49,895 nt of DNA, from positions 1 to 49,895 of the forward strand of contig JAISOV010000001.1 in NCBI GenBank assembly GCA_031275405.1, given 5' to 3'. This stretch comes from Clostridium sp. (lineage in GTDB: Bacteria; Bacillota; Clostridia; Lachnospirales; Lachnospiraceae). A model generated the notes under the pieces. That model ran no database searches. It saw only the letters and a list, made by a program, of their open reading frames with translations, and was not told the DNA's origin. Both the position numbers and the translations under genes were made by a program. Shown here piece by piece: positions 31,465 through 39,919 of this stretch (within the stretch, counting starts at the first letter, position 1; each line of letters starts with the position of its first letter).

Positions 31465-32292
31465 TTAGAGGGTACATGATGAGAAAATTGCCCTGATCCG
31501 CGCAAGCTCGTCCGCTTCTTCGCCGATGATGATGCCTTCCCTCAAAAGCGATACATTGGGGCTGTTTTCCTGAAACCAAGCAGCGATAGGCGCATAGTCA
31601 ACGGCACCATCGCCGATTTTCGTGTCGATCAGTCCGCCGTCTTCGCCTACAAAAACATCTTTCATATGAATCGCCGTAACGGCACGGCCAAAACACGAAA
31701 GACACCTGCTCCACAGTTCAGATTGCCCGCCTATGTTTTTGGTCGTCAGCAAGTTGACGGGGTCGAAAATAACCGACAGCCCGCTGCCGCTGAACCGCTC
31801 TAGCAGCGCGGCGGTGAGTTCAGGGGTATTCAGCGTATGGAACGCTACGGGTTCCACCGCTACGGTAACGTTTTGGCGCGCCGCTGCGTCAAGCATTTCG
31901 TTAAGGCTTTCGCACAACAGGTCGAACGCCGCGCCGCGCTGTTTTTCCGCGCCGAAAAACGCGGTCGTCTCCGTTCCGATCACCTCCGCGCCGAGGGCGC
32001 GGGCGCAGGCTATACCGTTTTTGAAAATTCCAATCTGCGCTTTTCTTTCTCTTTCGTCCCAAATCGCAGGGTCGATATAGCAGCCGAGAACGGCGATATG
32101 AATATCATTCGCCGCAAACGCGGCGTTTATCCCGTCAAGCTGTTCATGGCTTACGCTTCCATAGCCGTCGATTCCCTCTATCGCTTTTGGTATGGCAAGC
32201 TGGACGGCGTCCGCGCCGCAAGCCGCCAGCTTTTGTGCAAGTTGAAGCGGCGGTAGTCTGCCGAAATCGTGTCCTCTTACTCCAATCCTCAT
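31465..32292 (-). CDS. Sugar phosphate isomerase/epimerase-like TIM barrel
   Basis: A 275-residue cytoplasmic protein of the xylose isomerase-like TIM-barrel superfamily. It begins MRIGVRGHDFG, with Glu and His metal-ligand candidates in VAVEPVAFHTLNTPE, VIFDPVNLLT and AIHMKDVF. The start at 32292 overlaps the rhaM stop by 4 bases (ATGA), so it is coupled to the GH105-GH112-rhaM operon and is its last gene. Reaction is not known; the context suggests rearrangement of a sugar from rhamnogalacturonan breakdown, perhaps rhamnose or a uronate product. It is too short and lacks the features of canonical L-rhamnose isomerase (RhaA). Confidence 0.8.
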   Translation of the reverse strand: MRIGVRGHDFGRLPPLQLAQKLAACGADAVQLAIPKAIEGIDGYGSVSHEQLDGINAAFAANDIHIAVLGCYIDPAIWDERERKAQIGIFKNGIACARALGAEVIGTETTAFFGAEKQRGAAFDLLCESLNEMLDAAARQNVTVAVEPVAFHTLNTPELTAALLERFSGSGLSVIFDPVNLLTTKNIGGQSELWSRCLSCFGRAVTAIHMKDVFVGEDGGLIDTKIGDGAVDYAPIAAWFQENSPNVSLLREGIIIGEEADELARIRAIFSSCTL

Positions 32293-32609
32293 TCCATCCA
32301 CTCCCCGCGTAACTGCTCATTTAAGTCAAATATTTTCTCCGGCATAAACGGTTTGTCGGCAAAACGCGGCAGCATCTGCGCGTCCCACTTTTGGCATATT
32401 TCGGTCGCCCTAAGTTTTGCGTTACATTCCTCGTGGTCTTCGCATTCCAAATAAATGATAGACTGGTCTTCAAAATACCAGATCCGTTCATTGACAAACC
32501 CCGCCGCTCTCATCGCCTCAAGCATTTCCCGCCAAGGCTTTTTATGGATTCTTATATATTCCTCGCGGCATTCCGGCTTAACTTTAAGAATCATTAAGTA
32601 CGAGTTCAT
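32289..32609 (-). CDS. rhaM: L-rhamnose mutarotase
   Basis: A 106-residue enzyme that interconverts alpha and beta anomers of L-rhamnose. It matches the family in length and in the segments MILKVKPECREEYIRIHK, RIWYFEDQSIIYLECED and the Trp/Arg-rich centre (WDAQMLPRF). It lies one base after the GH112 gene on the same strand and overlaps the TIM-barrel gene. This fits its job: the phosphorylase next door would release L-rhamnose from galactosyl-rhamnose with fixed anomeric form, and RhaM would equilibrate it for later steps. Confidence 0.93.
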   Translation of the reverse strand: MNSYLMILKVKPECREEYIRIHKKPWREMLEAMRAAGFVNERIWYFEDQSIIYLECEDHEECNAKLRATEICQKWDAQMLPRFADKPFMPEKIFDLNEQLRGEWME

Positions 32610-32610
32610 A

Positions 32611-34755
32611 TCACAGCTCCAAAATTTTTATGCCAGCCGGCTCAAGCGCCGCGCTGTAGGTTTTTGCTCCATATACGACAGAGACGGTACGCGTCTCGTG
32701 GGAATTATTGACAAGCGCGATACGCCCCGCGCCGGGAAAGACGGCGCATTCACAGCAGCCATCGTCAGTGATACCTTCGGCGTCAGTGATACCCGCCGCG
32801 TGTAACAGCATATTCAGCAGAAATCTGTTTGACGCGGGGTTCGTCATAAAATCACTTAGATAGACGCCGGATCCTTTGCCGAACCTGTTTACCGTATGCG
32901 TAGGCACTCCGTTTTTTGCGGAAAGCACTCGCACGTTTTTATCCGTCATAAAAATCCCGTCACGCTCTTTGATACCGCCTTCCTCCACCGCTTCCAAAGC
33001 AGGTTTTCCGTGGTTAGCCCGTTCGCCGCAGTCCAGGTCAACGCCTAAAACGTGCGCCAAACGGAAGAAGCTATCAAAACCCTCCACAGCCGTAGGTTCG
33101 CCTATGCCGACAAACGCGCCGCCGCCATGTACCCACGCCGTCAAGATTTCGCAGATACGGCAATCCGCCCAAACCTCGCCGCCGCTCCAGGCGTCACGGG
33201 CTTTGCCAGCGTTTATGACGACATCAAAATTTTTCAAAGCCCCGCGCTTAACGTCCTCAAAATCAAGGAACCGCACATCAAGCGGCAGGCCGGAGAGCGC
33301 TTCGATAATATGGGTCAGCACAAAACGCTCCGTTTCGTGAAAATGGCCCGAAAGCGTCCAGCTCCTCAGACTGCCCCAAGCCGTCAAGACTCCTATGCGC
33401 GGGGCGAGGTTGATTGGCTCTCCGTGGGAGTGCAGTTCTGAAATCTGCCTGAACTGCACTAAAATATCTGTCATGGTATCCACAAAAACAGGAAAACCCT
33501 CTATCAAATGCGGATAGCCGCCAAGCCCCGCACGTTCCACGCGGCTGCGCAGGAGCGCCCGCCTGATGTGAATCCAGTATTGAAGCGCGTCCGCCGCCGG
33601 GTCGCCGCCCTCCGAAAAAGTCGGTGCGCCGCCAAGCCCGACCGGGAACAGGTACGGGTGGAACCGTATCTCGTGTACGTCCGAGTCCACGCCCGCGCAC
33701 AGCCGCGCCTCATAGCCGTTGAACACGCATTTGATGATGCCGTCAAAGCCAAATTCTCGAAATTTGCCGTTGTAGGGTTCCAGCCCGATCCAGCTGTCGT
33801 CATAAAAGACAAGCGCCCTTTTGCCGTGCATATGCACGATATTAGTTAGTTCCTTAGCGAAGCGGCGCACAAAATCCGCGATAAAATTCATCCAGTCTCG
33901 TTTTTGTTTGTTTGGCGGCATATGTGTGGAATGTCTGTGTCCTTTATGGATAAAATCCTCCGCGCACAATTCATAGCCGTATGCTTCGGCGAACAGCGCA
34001 AGCGCCGCAGGGCTGACGGCAAAATCATAGCCCGCCCAATCGGAGTACAGATTCCTGTTGCGCTCATCATCGCCCCATATCCAAGTGAAATTATAAAACA
34101 GAGAAGTAAAACGCACGACCGCCGTCTCCGGGTGTTCCGCGCACCATCTGATAAGCCAGTCTTTCAAATATTCCCGCGCTTCTGGGTAGATCGGGTCAAG
34201 CTGCATAAGCGGCTCGCCTGTCCAGCCGTTTGTGATATGGTTGTACATGGAAATCTCTTCCCACACGCGCCAGGCGAGGAAACTGACCGTATACTTATGC
34301 CAAGCCTCCGCATATAAAACCGTTACCGCCCCTGTTTCCGCGGTATATTTCCAGCCATTGCGGCTTATTTCTTCATTGGCGGTGCGGTCAAAGACCTGCC
34401 AGTACGGCATCGCGGCCGCTTCCGCGTTGACGCTGAACTGCTCCTGGAAGAAGCCTTCCATGATGTTGATGGTTAACATCCCGTCCTTGGCAATTTTCGG
34501 CTCCGACAACAGGAAACATTGCTGCCGCGTGTACATATGTTCTCTGATCCACTCGTTATGTTCCCTGATCATACACACGGTAGAGTATATGCCGTAGCCC
34601 GCGTCTAACAATTCTCTCGAGAGCGTCGTGCCGTTTGAGTCACGCAGCATATCCGCGCCCCATTTTTCCGCCAATTCCAGGCTGAGCCGTTCATAGCCCG
34701 CCTCCGCGGGCATTGTGAAATTTCCTTTCCTGAATGAACCGCCGAATGCGCTCAT
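32611..34755 (-). CDS. GH112 phosphorylase, probably D-galactosyl-beta-1,4-L-rhamnose phosphorylase
   Basis: A cytoplasmic 714-residue enzyme of family GH112, which splits beta-galactosides with phosphate to give galactose 1-phosphate. Family segments are recognisable: GNFTMPAEAGYERLSLELAE, LAEKWGADMLRDSNGT, YTVSFLAWRVWEEISMYNH, DDSWIGLEPYNGKF (catalytic Asp region) and GGGAFVGIGEPTA. GH112 includes enzymes for galacto-N-biose and for galactosyl-rhamnose. The adjoining rhaM and GH105 genes and the absence of hexosamine genes favour the rhamnose type, as characterised in Clostridium phytofermentans. It overlaps the GH105 gene by 4 bases. GGAGG lies 7 bases before the start. Specificity is inference. 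Confidence 0.88.
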   Translation of the reverse strand: MSAFGGSFRKGNFTMPAEAGYERLSLELAEKWGADMLRDSNGTTLSRELLDAGYGIYSTVCMIREHNEWIREHMYTRQQCFLLSEPKIAKDGMLTINIMEGFFQEQFSVNAEAAAMPYWQVFDRTANEEISRNGWKYTAETGAVTVLYAEAWHKYTVSFLAWRVWEEISMYNHITNGWTGEPLMQLDPIYPEAREYLKDWLIRWCAEHPETAVVRFTSLFYNFTWIWGDDERNRNLYSDWAGYDFAVSPAALALFAEAYGYELCAEDFIHKGHRHSTHMPPNKQKRDWMNFIADFVRRFAKELTNIVHMHGKRALVFYDDSWIGLEPYNGKFREFGFDGIIKCVFNGYEARLCAGVDSDVHEIRFHPYLFPVGLGGAPTFSEGGDPAADALQYWIHIRRALLRSRVERAGLGGYPHLIEGFPVFVDTMTDILVQFRQISELHSHGEPINLAPRIGVLTAWGSLRSWTLSGHFHETERFVLTHIIEALSGLPLDVRFLDFEDVKRGALKNFDVVINAGKARDAWSGGEVWADCRICEILTAWVHGGGAFVGIGEPTAVEGFDSFFRLAHVLGVDLDCGERANHGKPALEAVEEGGIKERDGIFMTDKNVRVLSAKNGVPTHTVNRFGKGSGVYLSDFMTNPASNRFLLNMLLHAAGITDAEGITDDGCCECAVFPGAGRIALVNNSHETRTVSVVYGAKTYSAALEPAGIKILEL

Positions 34756-35807
34756 GCTTCCACCTCCGACAAGCTATATTTGACAACCGAAACCAAGAAC
34801 GCCAGCGCAAGCCCTTGTCCCCAACCCTGTATGCGCGTCTTGGGTACTTCCCGATACCCCGCCAGGTCCCGCATTACCGCAGTGCCGCCGGACACGTTGA
34901 GCAGCCGTCCATCTTCGGAGATGTGACCGCATATGCCGGACAATGCTTTTTGCACGTACTTAGAATGTAACGGGTTCCCGTTGACCACCATCGCGGCGGC
35001 GATCCCGCAGGAAGCCGAGAGTTCCTCATAGGATTCCGTGTCGTCCAGCACCGTATGCCACAGCCCGTTTTCGGTCTGCAACGTTTTTATGCTTGCAAGC
35101 TGGTCGCGAAGCGAACAGGAAATTTCCATATACGGCGGGTATAGATACGGCTCCGGCAAGATTTTGCCGACCTGCGACATCGTGTATGCCGCCCAAGCGT
35201 TCGCCCGCGCCCAATAGAAGCCGGACATGTGGCTCCTTTCGCCGCCTTTCTCTTGATTGGCGTATCCGTGATACCACAGAGCGTCGGATTGATTCTGCAA
35301 AAAATCTATGTGCGTGACATACTGGTGGAGCGCATCGTTTATAAGCGCCTTGTCATGATCGCGCACACCGACCCGCAGCATGAGAAACGCCGCCATAAAC
35401 AGTGTGTCCGCCCAAGCCTGTTCGGGAAAATCGTCTTTGGCGGACACGGTGTGCTGCAGTGTGCCCTCCCCGAACCGCGGCGCCCGCTCGCGCAGATACG
35501 CCAGTGCTTCATACAGGGTGTGGTTGTACTTTTCATCCTTGGTCGCGTCGTAGAGAGTGATAAGCCCATGCCCCATAGCGCACGTGTTCACCACCCAGTC
35601 AGGCAAGCCCAAAGCTATCAGTTCATCATACCTGTCGCGCAGCAGCTTCAGCCAGCTCTGGTTTCCTGTCAGTTCATAGGCAAGCGCCACGCCATAGTAG
35701 GCAACACCCATGGGCCACTCCCACGGCTCGTCCATCTGCATGGTTCTGAAAACGATTTTTTCTATGGTAGAATTGATTTTCTCTTTATCTACTGTCAACT
35801 TCATCAT
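34752..35807 (-). CDS. GH105 unsaturated rhamnogalacturonyl hydrolase
   Basis: A cytoplasmic (alpha/alpha)6-barrel enzyme of about 351 residues that removes the 4,5-unsaturated uronic acid from the end of pectin lyase products. It shows the YteR/YesR-like segments WPMGVAYYGVALAY, QAWADTLFMAAF with the catalytic Asp, GFYWARANAWAAYTM and QGWGQGLAL. There is no signal peptide. The start at 35807 has AGAGG 10 bases upstream; a TTG three codons earlier is possible. It is the first gene of the operon with GH112, rhaM and the TIM barrel, behind a promoter that diverges from the AraC gene. Its product feeds KduI and KduD. Confidence 0.92.
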   Translation of the reverse strand: MMKLTVDKEKINSTIEKIVFRTMQMDEPWEWPMGVAYYGVALAYELTGNQSWLKLLRDRYDELIALGLPDWVVNTCAMGHGLITLYDATKDEKYNHTLYEALAYLRERAPRFGEGTLQHTVSAKDDFPEQAWADTLFMAAFLMLRVGVRDHDKALINDALHQYVTHIDFLQNQSDALWYHGYANQEKGGERSHMSGFYWARANAWAAYTMSQVGKILPEPYLYPPYMEISCSLRDQLASIKTLQTENGLWHTVLDDTESYEELSASCGIAAAMVVNGNPLHSKYVQKALSGICGHISEDGRLLNVSGGTAVMRDLAGYREVPKTRIQGWGQGLALAFLVSVVKYSLSEVEA

Positions 35808-35840
35808 AATATACAATCCTCTTTCTTCCCGGCTACAAAT

Positions 35841-35869
35841 AACATATACAAAATGACGGGGAAATTCAA
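35841..35869 (-). promoter_or_regulatory. Candidate promoter of the GH105-GH112-rhaM operon
   Basis: Minus-strand TTGAAT (35864-35869) and TATGTT (35841-35846) with a 17-base spacer lie 34 bases before the GH105 start and face away from the AraC gene. Confidence 0.5.
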
Positions 35870-35919
35870 CTTAAAAACATCTAGTTAATACGCAAAAACG
35901 GCTTTTTATCATTTTGATC

Positions 35920-35948
35920 TTGCTTTTTGATTGCAAATGGGTTATGAT
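35920..35948 (+). promoter_or_regulatory. Candidate promoter of the pectin-locus AraC gene
   Basis: TTGCTT (35920-35925) and TATGAT (35943-35948) with a 17-base spacer lie 23 bases before the start codon. About 50 bases separate it from the divergent promoter, room for a shared regulator site. Confidence 0.5.
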
Positions 35949-35971
35949 GCTGAACATGGAGGTGCGATGAT

Positions 35972-36886
35972 ATGGCAAGACCGAGGAAAGCGATCGTGGA
36001 ATATAGAATTTACGAACTGCCGTCAAAGTTCCCGGTGCTTATGCTAAGCGGGAAAAACTGGCATATCTGCGACGTAAAGAGCCGCCGCCTGCATTTTCAT
36101 AATTGCTTTGAGATAGGCGTCTGCATCAGCGGAAGCGGAAACTTGGTAATAGAGGGTACGGAGCTGCCTTTTCGCACGGGCGACGTAACGTTTATCCCAA
36201 AACATATCGCGCACACCACCTATTCCACCAAAGACACAAAAAGTCTGTGGTCGTATTTGTTTTTGGATTTCAATAAGCTGCTGGGCACCCAGCCGGAAAT
36301 AGATTTTTATAGGTTGTTCAGCCAGGCGGAAAACGGGCGGTTTTATTTTTTAGTGACGAGCGTCCTTGAGGAATTGAGAAATAAAAGCCATTTTCATGAG
36401 ATGATTATCAAAGGACTTCTGTCAACGATATATTATGAATTGTTAAGATTCGGAAAGAAACTTGACGTGGCGCAGCGCAGCGATACATCGAACTTCTACG
36501 TGATTGCCCCCGCGCTGCAGTATATGTTTGACAACTTCTCAAACAAGCTCTATATCTCTTCGCTTGCGGAGCTGTGCCATTTGAGCGAGTCACACTTTAG
36601 ACGGGAGTTCTTGTCAGTTATGGGTTTAACGCCGCTGAGTTTCCTGAACATGATCAGAATTGAAAAGGTGTGCGAACTGCTTGTGACGACGACCGACTCC
36701 ATTCTCGCCGTGTCGGAAGCGGCAGGGTTTTGCTCAATATCCAGCTTAAACAGGTGTTTTGCCGAGGTTACAGGGGTTTCGCCGAGATCCTACCGCGAAA
36801 ACCGCTTCGGGAACATTAAGGTAAAGAACCTGTCTATACTGCCCTACAGAGGCTGGACGGAGGCGGAGAATTTGAATGACAATTAG
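35972..36886 (+). CDS. AraC-family regulator of the pectin locus
   Basis: A 304-residue regulator. The N-terminal cupin-like sensor domain (HFHNCFEIGVCISGSG, then FRTGDVTFIPKHIAHTT) is joined to a C-terminal AraC DNA-binding domain. The two helix-turn-helix units are near LYISSLAELCHLSESHFRRE and SILAVSEAAGFCSISSLNRCF, ending in the signature TGVSPRSYR. GGAGGTG precedes the start. It is divergent from the GH105 operon and upstream of kduI-kduD. Cupin-AraC proteins usually bind a sugar breakdown product and activate nearby catabolic genes, here probably unsaturated uronate or a rhamnogalacturonan oligomer (inference). Confidence 0.9.
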   Translation: MARPRKAIVEYRIYELPSKFPVLMLSGKNWHICDVKSRRLHFHNCFEIGVCISGSGNLVIEGTELPFRTGDVTFIPKHIAHTTYSTKDTKSLWSYLFLDFNKLLGTQPEIDFYRLFSQAENGRFYFLVTSVLEELRNKSHFHEMIIKGLLSTIYYELLRFGKKLDVAQRSDTSNFYVIAPALQYMFDNFSNKLYISSLAELCHLSESHFRREFLSVMGLTPLSFLNMIRIEKVCELLVTTTDSILAVSEAAGFCSISSLNRCFAEVTGVSPRSYRENRFGNIKVKNLSILPYRGWTEAENLNDN

Positions 36887-36954
36887 TGTTTTTGCCGATT
36901 TGAAAGTTGACTGGCTTAAAAGCTGTTTTTGCATATTTCTTCATTCTTTTGACG

Positions 36955-36983
36955 TTGAAACCGTTTGCTGTATCGACTATGGT
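36955..36983 (+). promoter_or_regulatory. Candidate promoter of kduI-kduD
   Basis: TTGAAA (36955-36960) and TATGGT (36978-36983) with a 17-base spacer. This would produce a leader of about 215 bases that includes the duplicated 63-bp unit. Nothing else gene-like is seen in 36887-37070. Confidence 0.45.
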
Positions 36984-37070
36984 TAGCTTGTAAACGCAAG
37001 CGCAAGGAAAAGGCATTGGCGGGGAAACGCAGACGCCGGGGGGCCAGCACAAACATAAAATGAAATACGA

Positions 37071-37200
37071 GGAGGATAAGTTTGAAAGAAGGTCGCTTTC
37101 AAATACTGAATTGATGTCCGCCAAGGCGGACAGGGAGGATAAGTTTGAAAGAAGGTCACTTTCAAATACTGAATTGATGTCCGCCAAGGCGGACAGGGAG
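37071..37200 (+). repeat. 63-bp tandem duplication carrying ribosome binding sites and hairpins
   Basis: Two 63-base units (37071-37133 and 37134-37196) differ at one base, and the start of a third supplies the real kduI ribosome binding site. Each unit has GGAGGATAAG, then TTG opening a 10-codon frame (reading MKEG[R/H]FQILN and stop if TTG is used), a stem TTTGAAAG/CTTTCAAA and a stem TGTCCGCC/GGCGGACA. The second stem ends directly before the next GGAGG. Confidence 0.92.
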
Positions 37201-37207
37201 GATAAAT

Positions 37208-38050
37208 ATGGATATTCGATATTCCGCAAGCCCAAATGATGTAAAACGTTACACGACCGAAGAACTTCGCCGTGAATTTCTAATTACGGGGCTGTATCAG
37301 CCCAATGAGGTAAAAGGGGTCTATTCGCACGTTGACCGCATGGTGGTTTTGGGGGTTATGCCGACGACTGAAACGGTTTCCCTAGACAAAGGCATTGACA
37401 TATGGCACAGCTTCGGCACGGAATTTTTCCTGGAGCGGCGCGAGATCGGCATATTCAATATAGGCGGCGAGGGCGAAATCACGGTTGGCGGTTCTGTCTG
37501 CCGCCTGTCGCGCAAAGACTGCCTGTATATCACAAAAGGCGAGCGCAATGTAGCGTTTCGTTCGCTGTCGCCTGATTCCCCCGCGAAATTTTACGGTGTT
37601 TCCGCTCCCGCGCATACGTCATATGAAACCAAACTGCTGACCATCGCGCAAGCTGCTAAAAAACCGCTTGGCTCGACGGAATTGTCAAACAGGCGCGTCA
37701 TAAACCAGTTCATACACCCCGAAGTGCTGAAAACGTGCCAGCTGTCTATGGGACTGACGGTTTTAGAGCCTGGCAGCGTGTGGAATACCATGCCGCCGCA
37801 CACGCATGAGCGGCGTATGGAGGTCTACACCTATTTTGACATACCAAAAGACGGCGTGGTCATGCACTTTATGGGACAGCCGAACGAGACGCGCCATATT
37901 GTCATGAATGAGGAGGATGCGGTGATATCGCCGAGCTGGTCCATCCATTCGGGTGTCGGCACAGGCGCATACGCCTTTATATGGGCGATGGGCGGCGAGA
38001 ATCAGGCTTTTGATGATATGGATCATCTCCAGGCATCTGATTTAAGGTAA
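37208..38050 (+). CDS. kduI: 5-keto-4-deoxyuronate isomerase
   Basis: A cytoplasmic cupin enzyme of 280 residues that converts 5-keto-4-deoxyuronate (DKI) to 2,5-diketo-3-deoxygluconate in pectin breakdown. Typical segments are MDIRYSASPNDVKRYTTEELR, EFFLERREIGIFNIGG, the metal site PPHTHERRMEVYTYF (His, His, Glu) and SPSWSIHSGVGT with the fourth ligand. GGAGG lies 7 bases before the ATG and is the third copy of a repeated leader element. It is followed by kduD 52 bases downstream. Substrate would come from the GH105 and oligogalacturonate lyase activities encoded nearby. Confidence 0.97.
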   Translation: MDIRYSASPNDVKRYTTEELRREFLITGLYQPNEVKGVYSHVDRMVVLGVMPTTETVSLDKGIDIWHSFGTEFFLERREIGIFNIGGEGEITVGGSVCRLSRKDCLYITKGERNVAFRSLSPDSPAKFYGVSAPAHTSYETKLLTIAQAAKKPLGSTELSNRRVINQFIHPEVLKTCQLSMGLTVLEPGSVWNTMPPHTHERRMEVYTYFDIPKDGVVMHFMGQPNETRHIVMNEEDAVISPSWSIHSGVGTGAYAFIWAMGGENQAFDDMDHLQASDLR

Positions 38051-38102
38051 CTCCTTGGATACCTGGGGTCACGGAACGATAAAAACAAGGGAGGAAGCAA
38101 GA

Positions 38103-38882
38103 ATGTCCGATATGTTTTCTTTAACAGGTAAAGTCGCTCTTATCACCGGCGGCAGTTACGGCATAGGGTTCGCGCTTGGTGAAGCGCTTGCTCAAGCGGG
38201 CGCTAAAATTGCGTTTAACGACAGGAACTCGGAGCTGGTGGAACGGGGAATGGCGGCATACAAAGAGGTTGGGATTGACGCCTTCGGCTGCGTTGCCGAC
38301 GTTACTGACGAAACGGCGGTAAACGCCTTGGTAGAGCGCATCGAGCGCGAGGTTGGCGTGATTGATATTCTCGTGAACAATGCGGGGATCATTAAGCGCA
38401 TACCGATGATTGAAATGAAGGTGTCTGAATTCAGACAGGTGATCGATATTGACCTGACTGCGCCGTTTATTGTCGCAAAAGCCGTAATTCCGTCTATGAT
38501 GAAGAAAGGCGGCGGCAAGATTATCAATATTTGCTCCATGATGTCAGAACTCGGGCGCGAGACCGTGTCTGCCTACGCCGCCGCAAAGGGCGGACTGAAG
38601 ATGCTCACGCGCAACATCGCGAGCGAATACGGCGAATACAACATACAGTGCAACGGCATCGGTCCCGGGTACATCGAAACCCCGCAAACCGCGTCGCTTA
38701 GAGAACCAGATCATCCGTTCAATAAATTTATTATTGCGAAGACGCCCGCCGCGCGGTGGGGCAGAACAGGCGACCTGAAAGGCCCCGCCGTGTTCCTCGC
38801 GTCCGCCGCCAGCGATTTCGTAAACGGTCACGTGCTGTATGTGGACGGCGGTATCCTTGCGTATATCGGGAAACAGCCGTGA
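38103..38882 (+). CDS. kduD: 2-dehydro-3-deoxy-D-gluconate 5-dehydrogenase
   Basis: A short-chain dehydrogenase (259 residues) that reduces 2,5-diketo-3-deoxygluconate to KDG with NAD(P)H, the step after KduI. The cofactor loop TGGSYGIGFALG, the NNAGI motif and the catalytic Tyr/Lys in SAYAAAKGG are present, with the typical ending NGHVLYVDGGILAYIG. GGAGG gives a good start at 38103; the frame opens earlier at 38055 without support. The KDG kinase and aldolase genes that would follow in the pathway are not in the window. Confidence 0.95.
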   Translation: MSDMFSLTGKVALITGGSYGIGFALGEALAQAGAKIAFNDRNSELVERGMAAYKEVGIDAFGCVADVTDETAVNALVERIEREVGVIDILVNNAGIIKRIPMIEMKVSEFRQVIDIDLTAPFIVAKAVIPSMMKKGGGKIINICSMMSELGRETVSAYAAAKGGLKMLTRNIASEYGEYNIQCNGIGPGYIETPQTASLREPDHPFNKFIIAKTPAARWGRTGDLKGPAVFLASAASDFVNGHVLYVDGGILAYIGKQP

Positions 38883-38959
38883 TGTTCAGATCCGCAAGGT
38901 ATCCGCGAAAACCACGTGAAAGATCCGTCCTAAGACAAATGTACGCAAGCGGCATCTTG

Positions 38960-39919
38960 TCAGGCGTTTTGCGGGAAGTTCGTGAACACTTTTTCGGGCG
39001 GCAGCGTCTGTTTTACAAAGTTTGTAAAGAAAGGGCAGCTGTTCGCAATAAAACGCGCCGCCAAAAAGCCGCCGTAATCGTTGGTGTGCGTTGCGTCATT
39101 AGGGTAAAAGAACTGACGTGCATCTTTCTGCCCGGCTTTCATCATCCACTTAGCACTGCTTTTGTGCAGGTCAACAAACACCGTGCCTGTTTGATCGGCA
39201 ACATCGCTGGAAACTTCGGCGTAAAGCCGCAACGAATGATCAAAGGTGTCATCGGTCCACGCATTGCGGGATATGGGCGAAACTATGACCGGTCTTGCGC
39301 CGAGTTCTTTGATTTCTTCCACATAGCGCAGCAAGTTGGCGCGGTAGCCCGTCTGCGGACTTAAATGAGGGAGTTTCCCGTCGTTATGCCCAAACTGCAT
39401 CATTACAAAGTCGTCTTCCTTTATCTGCGCCGAAAGCCTCGCCCAACGCCCTTCCTCGCGGAAGGACTCCGTATGCCTCCCGCCGATCGCGTGGTTGTTG
39501 ACGGCAACATCTTTTAAGAAGAAGGGCAGCATTTGTCCCCAGCCGCAATAAGAACCCGCCGGAAAATAAGGATAGCCCGCGATTTGGTCGGAGACGGTGG
39601 AGTCTCCCATAATGTGAATGACGGGCAGCTGCGTCGCTTGGGCGTTAAAAGAGGTGACATAAACGTCCGCTGCGCAGATTGTGACGGTAATCCCCGTCTG
39701 GCTGAACACGGGAAAGGTGAAAGCAAACTCCCCGCCGCCCACAAAAGGCAGGGAACCCGACAACCGCCGTGCCTGTGTGAAGACCATGCGCGGCTCGGCT
39801 TTACGTGGATTTTGGTATGTGCCCTCCAGCGTGACAAGATACGCGCCCATGGCGGCTTTCGTGTGCAGCAACGCCGCCACGCCTTCTAAAGATGGTGTGT
39901 GGAACATTGCGTCCATCAT
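38960..39919 (-). CDS. Rhamnogalacturonan acetylesterase-like SGNH hydrolase (CE12-like)
   Basis: A 319-residue esterase expected to remove acetyl groups from rhamnogalacturonan oligomers. The C-terminal SGNH domain starts near residue 98 with IHIMGDSTVSDQ (catalytic Ser). It continues with an oxyanion Gly (NHAIGGRHTESF), FGHNDGK with the Asn, and the catalytic Asp-x-x-His in DATHTNDYGG. The N-terminal about 95 residues form a beta-rich domain as in several family CE12 members. No signal peptide is present, so it acts in the cytoplasm on imported oligomers. It overlaps the lyase gene by 4 bases and is the last gene of the leftward transporter operon. Confidence 0.88.
   Translation of the reverse strand: MMDAMFHTPSLEGVAALLHTKAAMGAYLVTLEGTYQNPRKAEPRMVFTQARRLSGSLPFVGGGEFAFTFPVFSQTGITVTICAADVYVTSFNAQATQLPVIHIMGDSTVSDQIAGYPYFPAGSYCGWGQMLPFFLKDVAVNNHAIGGRHTESFREEGRWARLSAQIKEDDFVMMQFGHNDGKLPHLSPQTGYRANLLRYVEEIKELGARPVIVSPISRNAWTDDTFDHSLRLYAEVSSDVADQTGTVFVDLHKSSAKWMMKAGQKDARQFFYPNDATHTNDYGGFLAARFIANSCPFFTNFVKQTLPPEKVFTNFPQNA

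Noticed and set aside
36834-37235. Leftward frame with a repeated Leu/Ser-rich peptide
   Set aside because: It is only the reverse reading of the 63-bp kduI leader duplication and overlaps two real genes.
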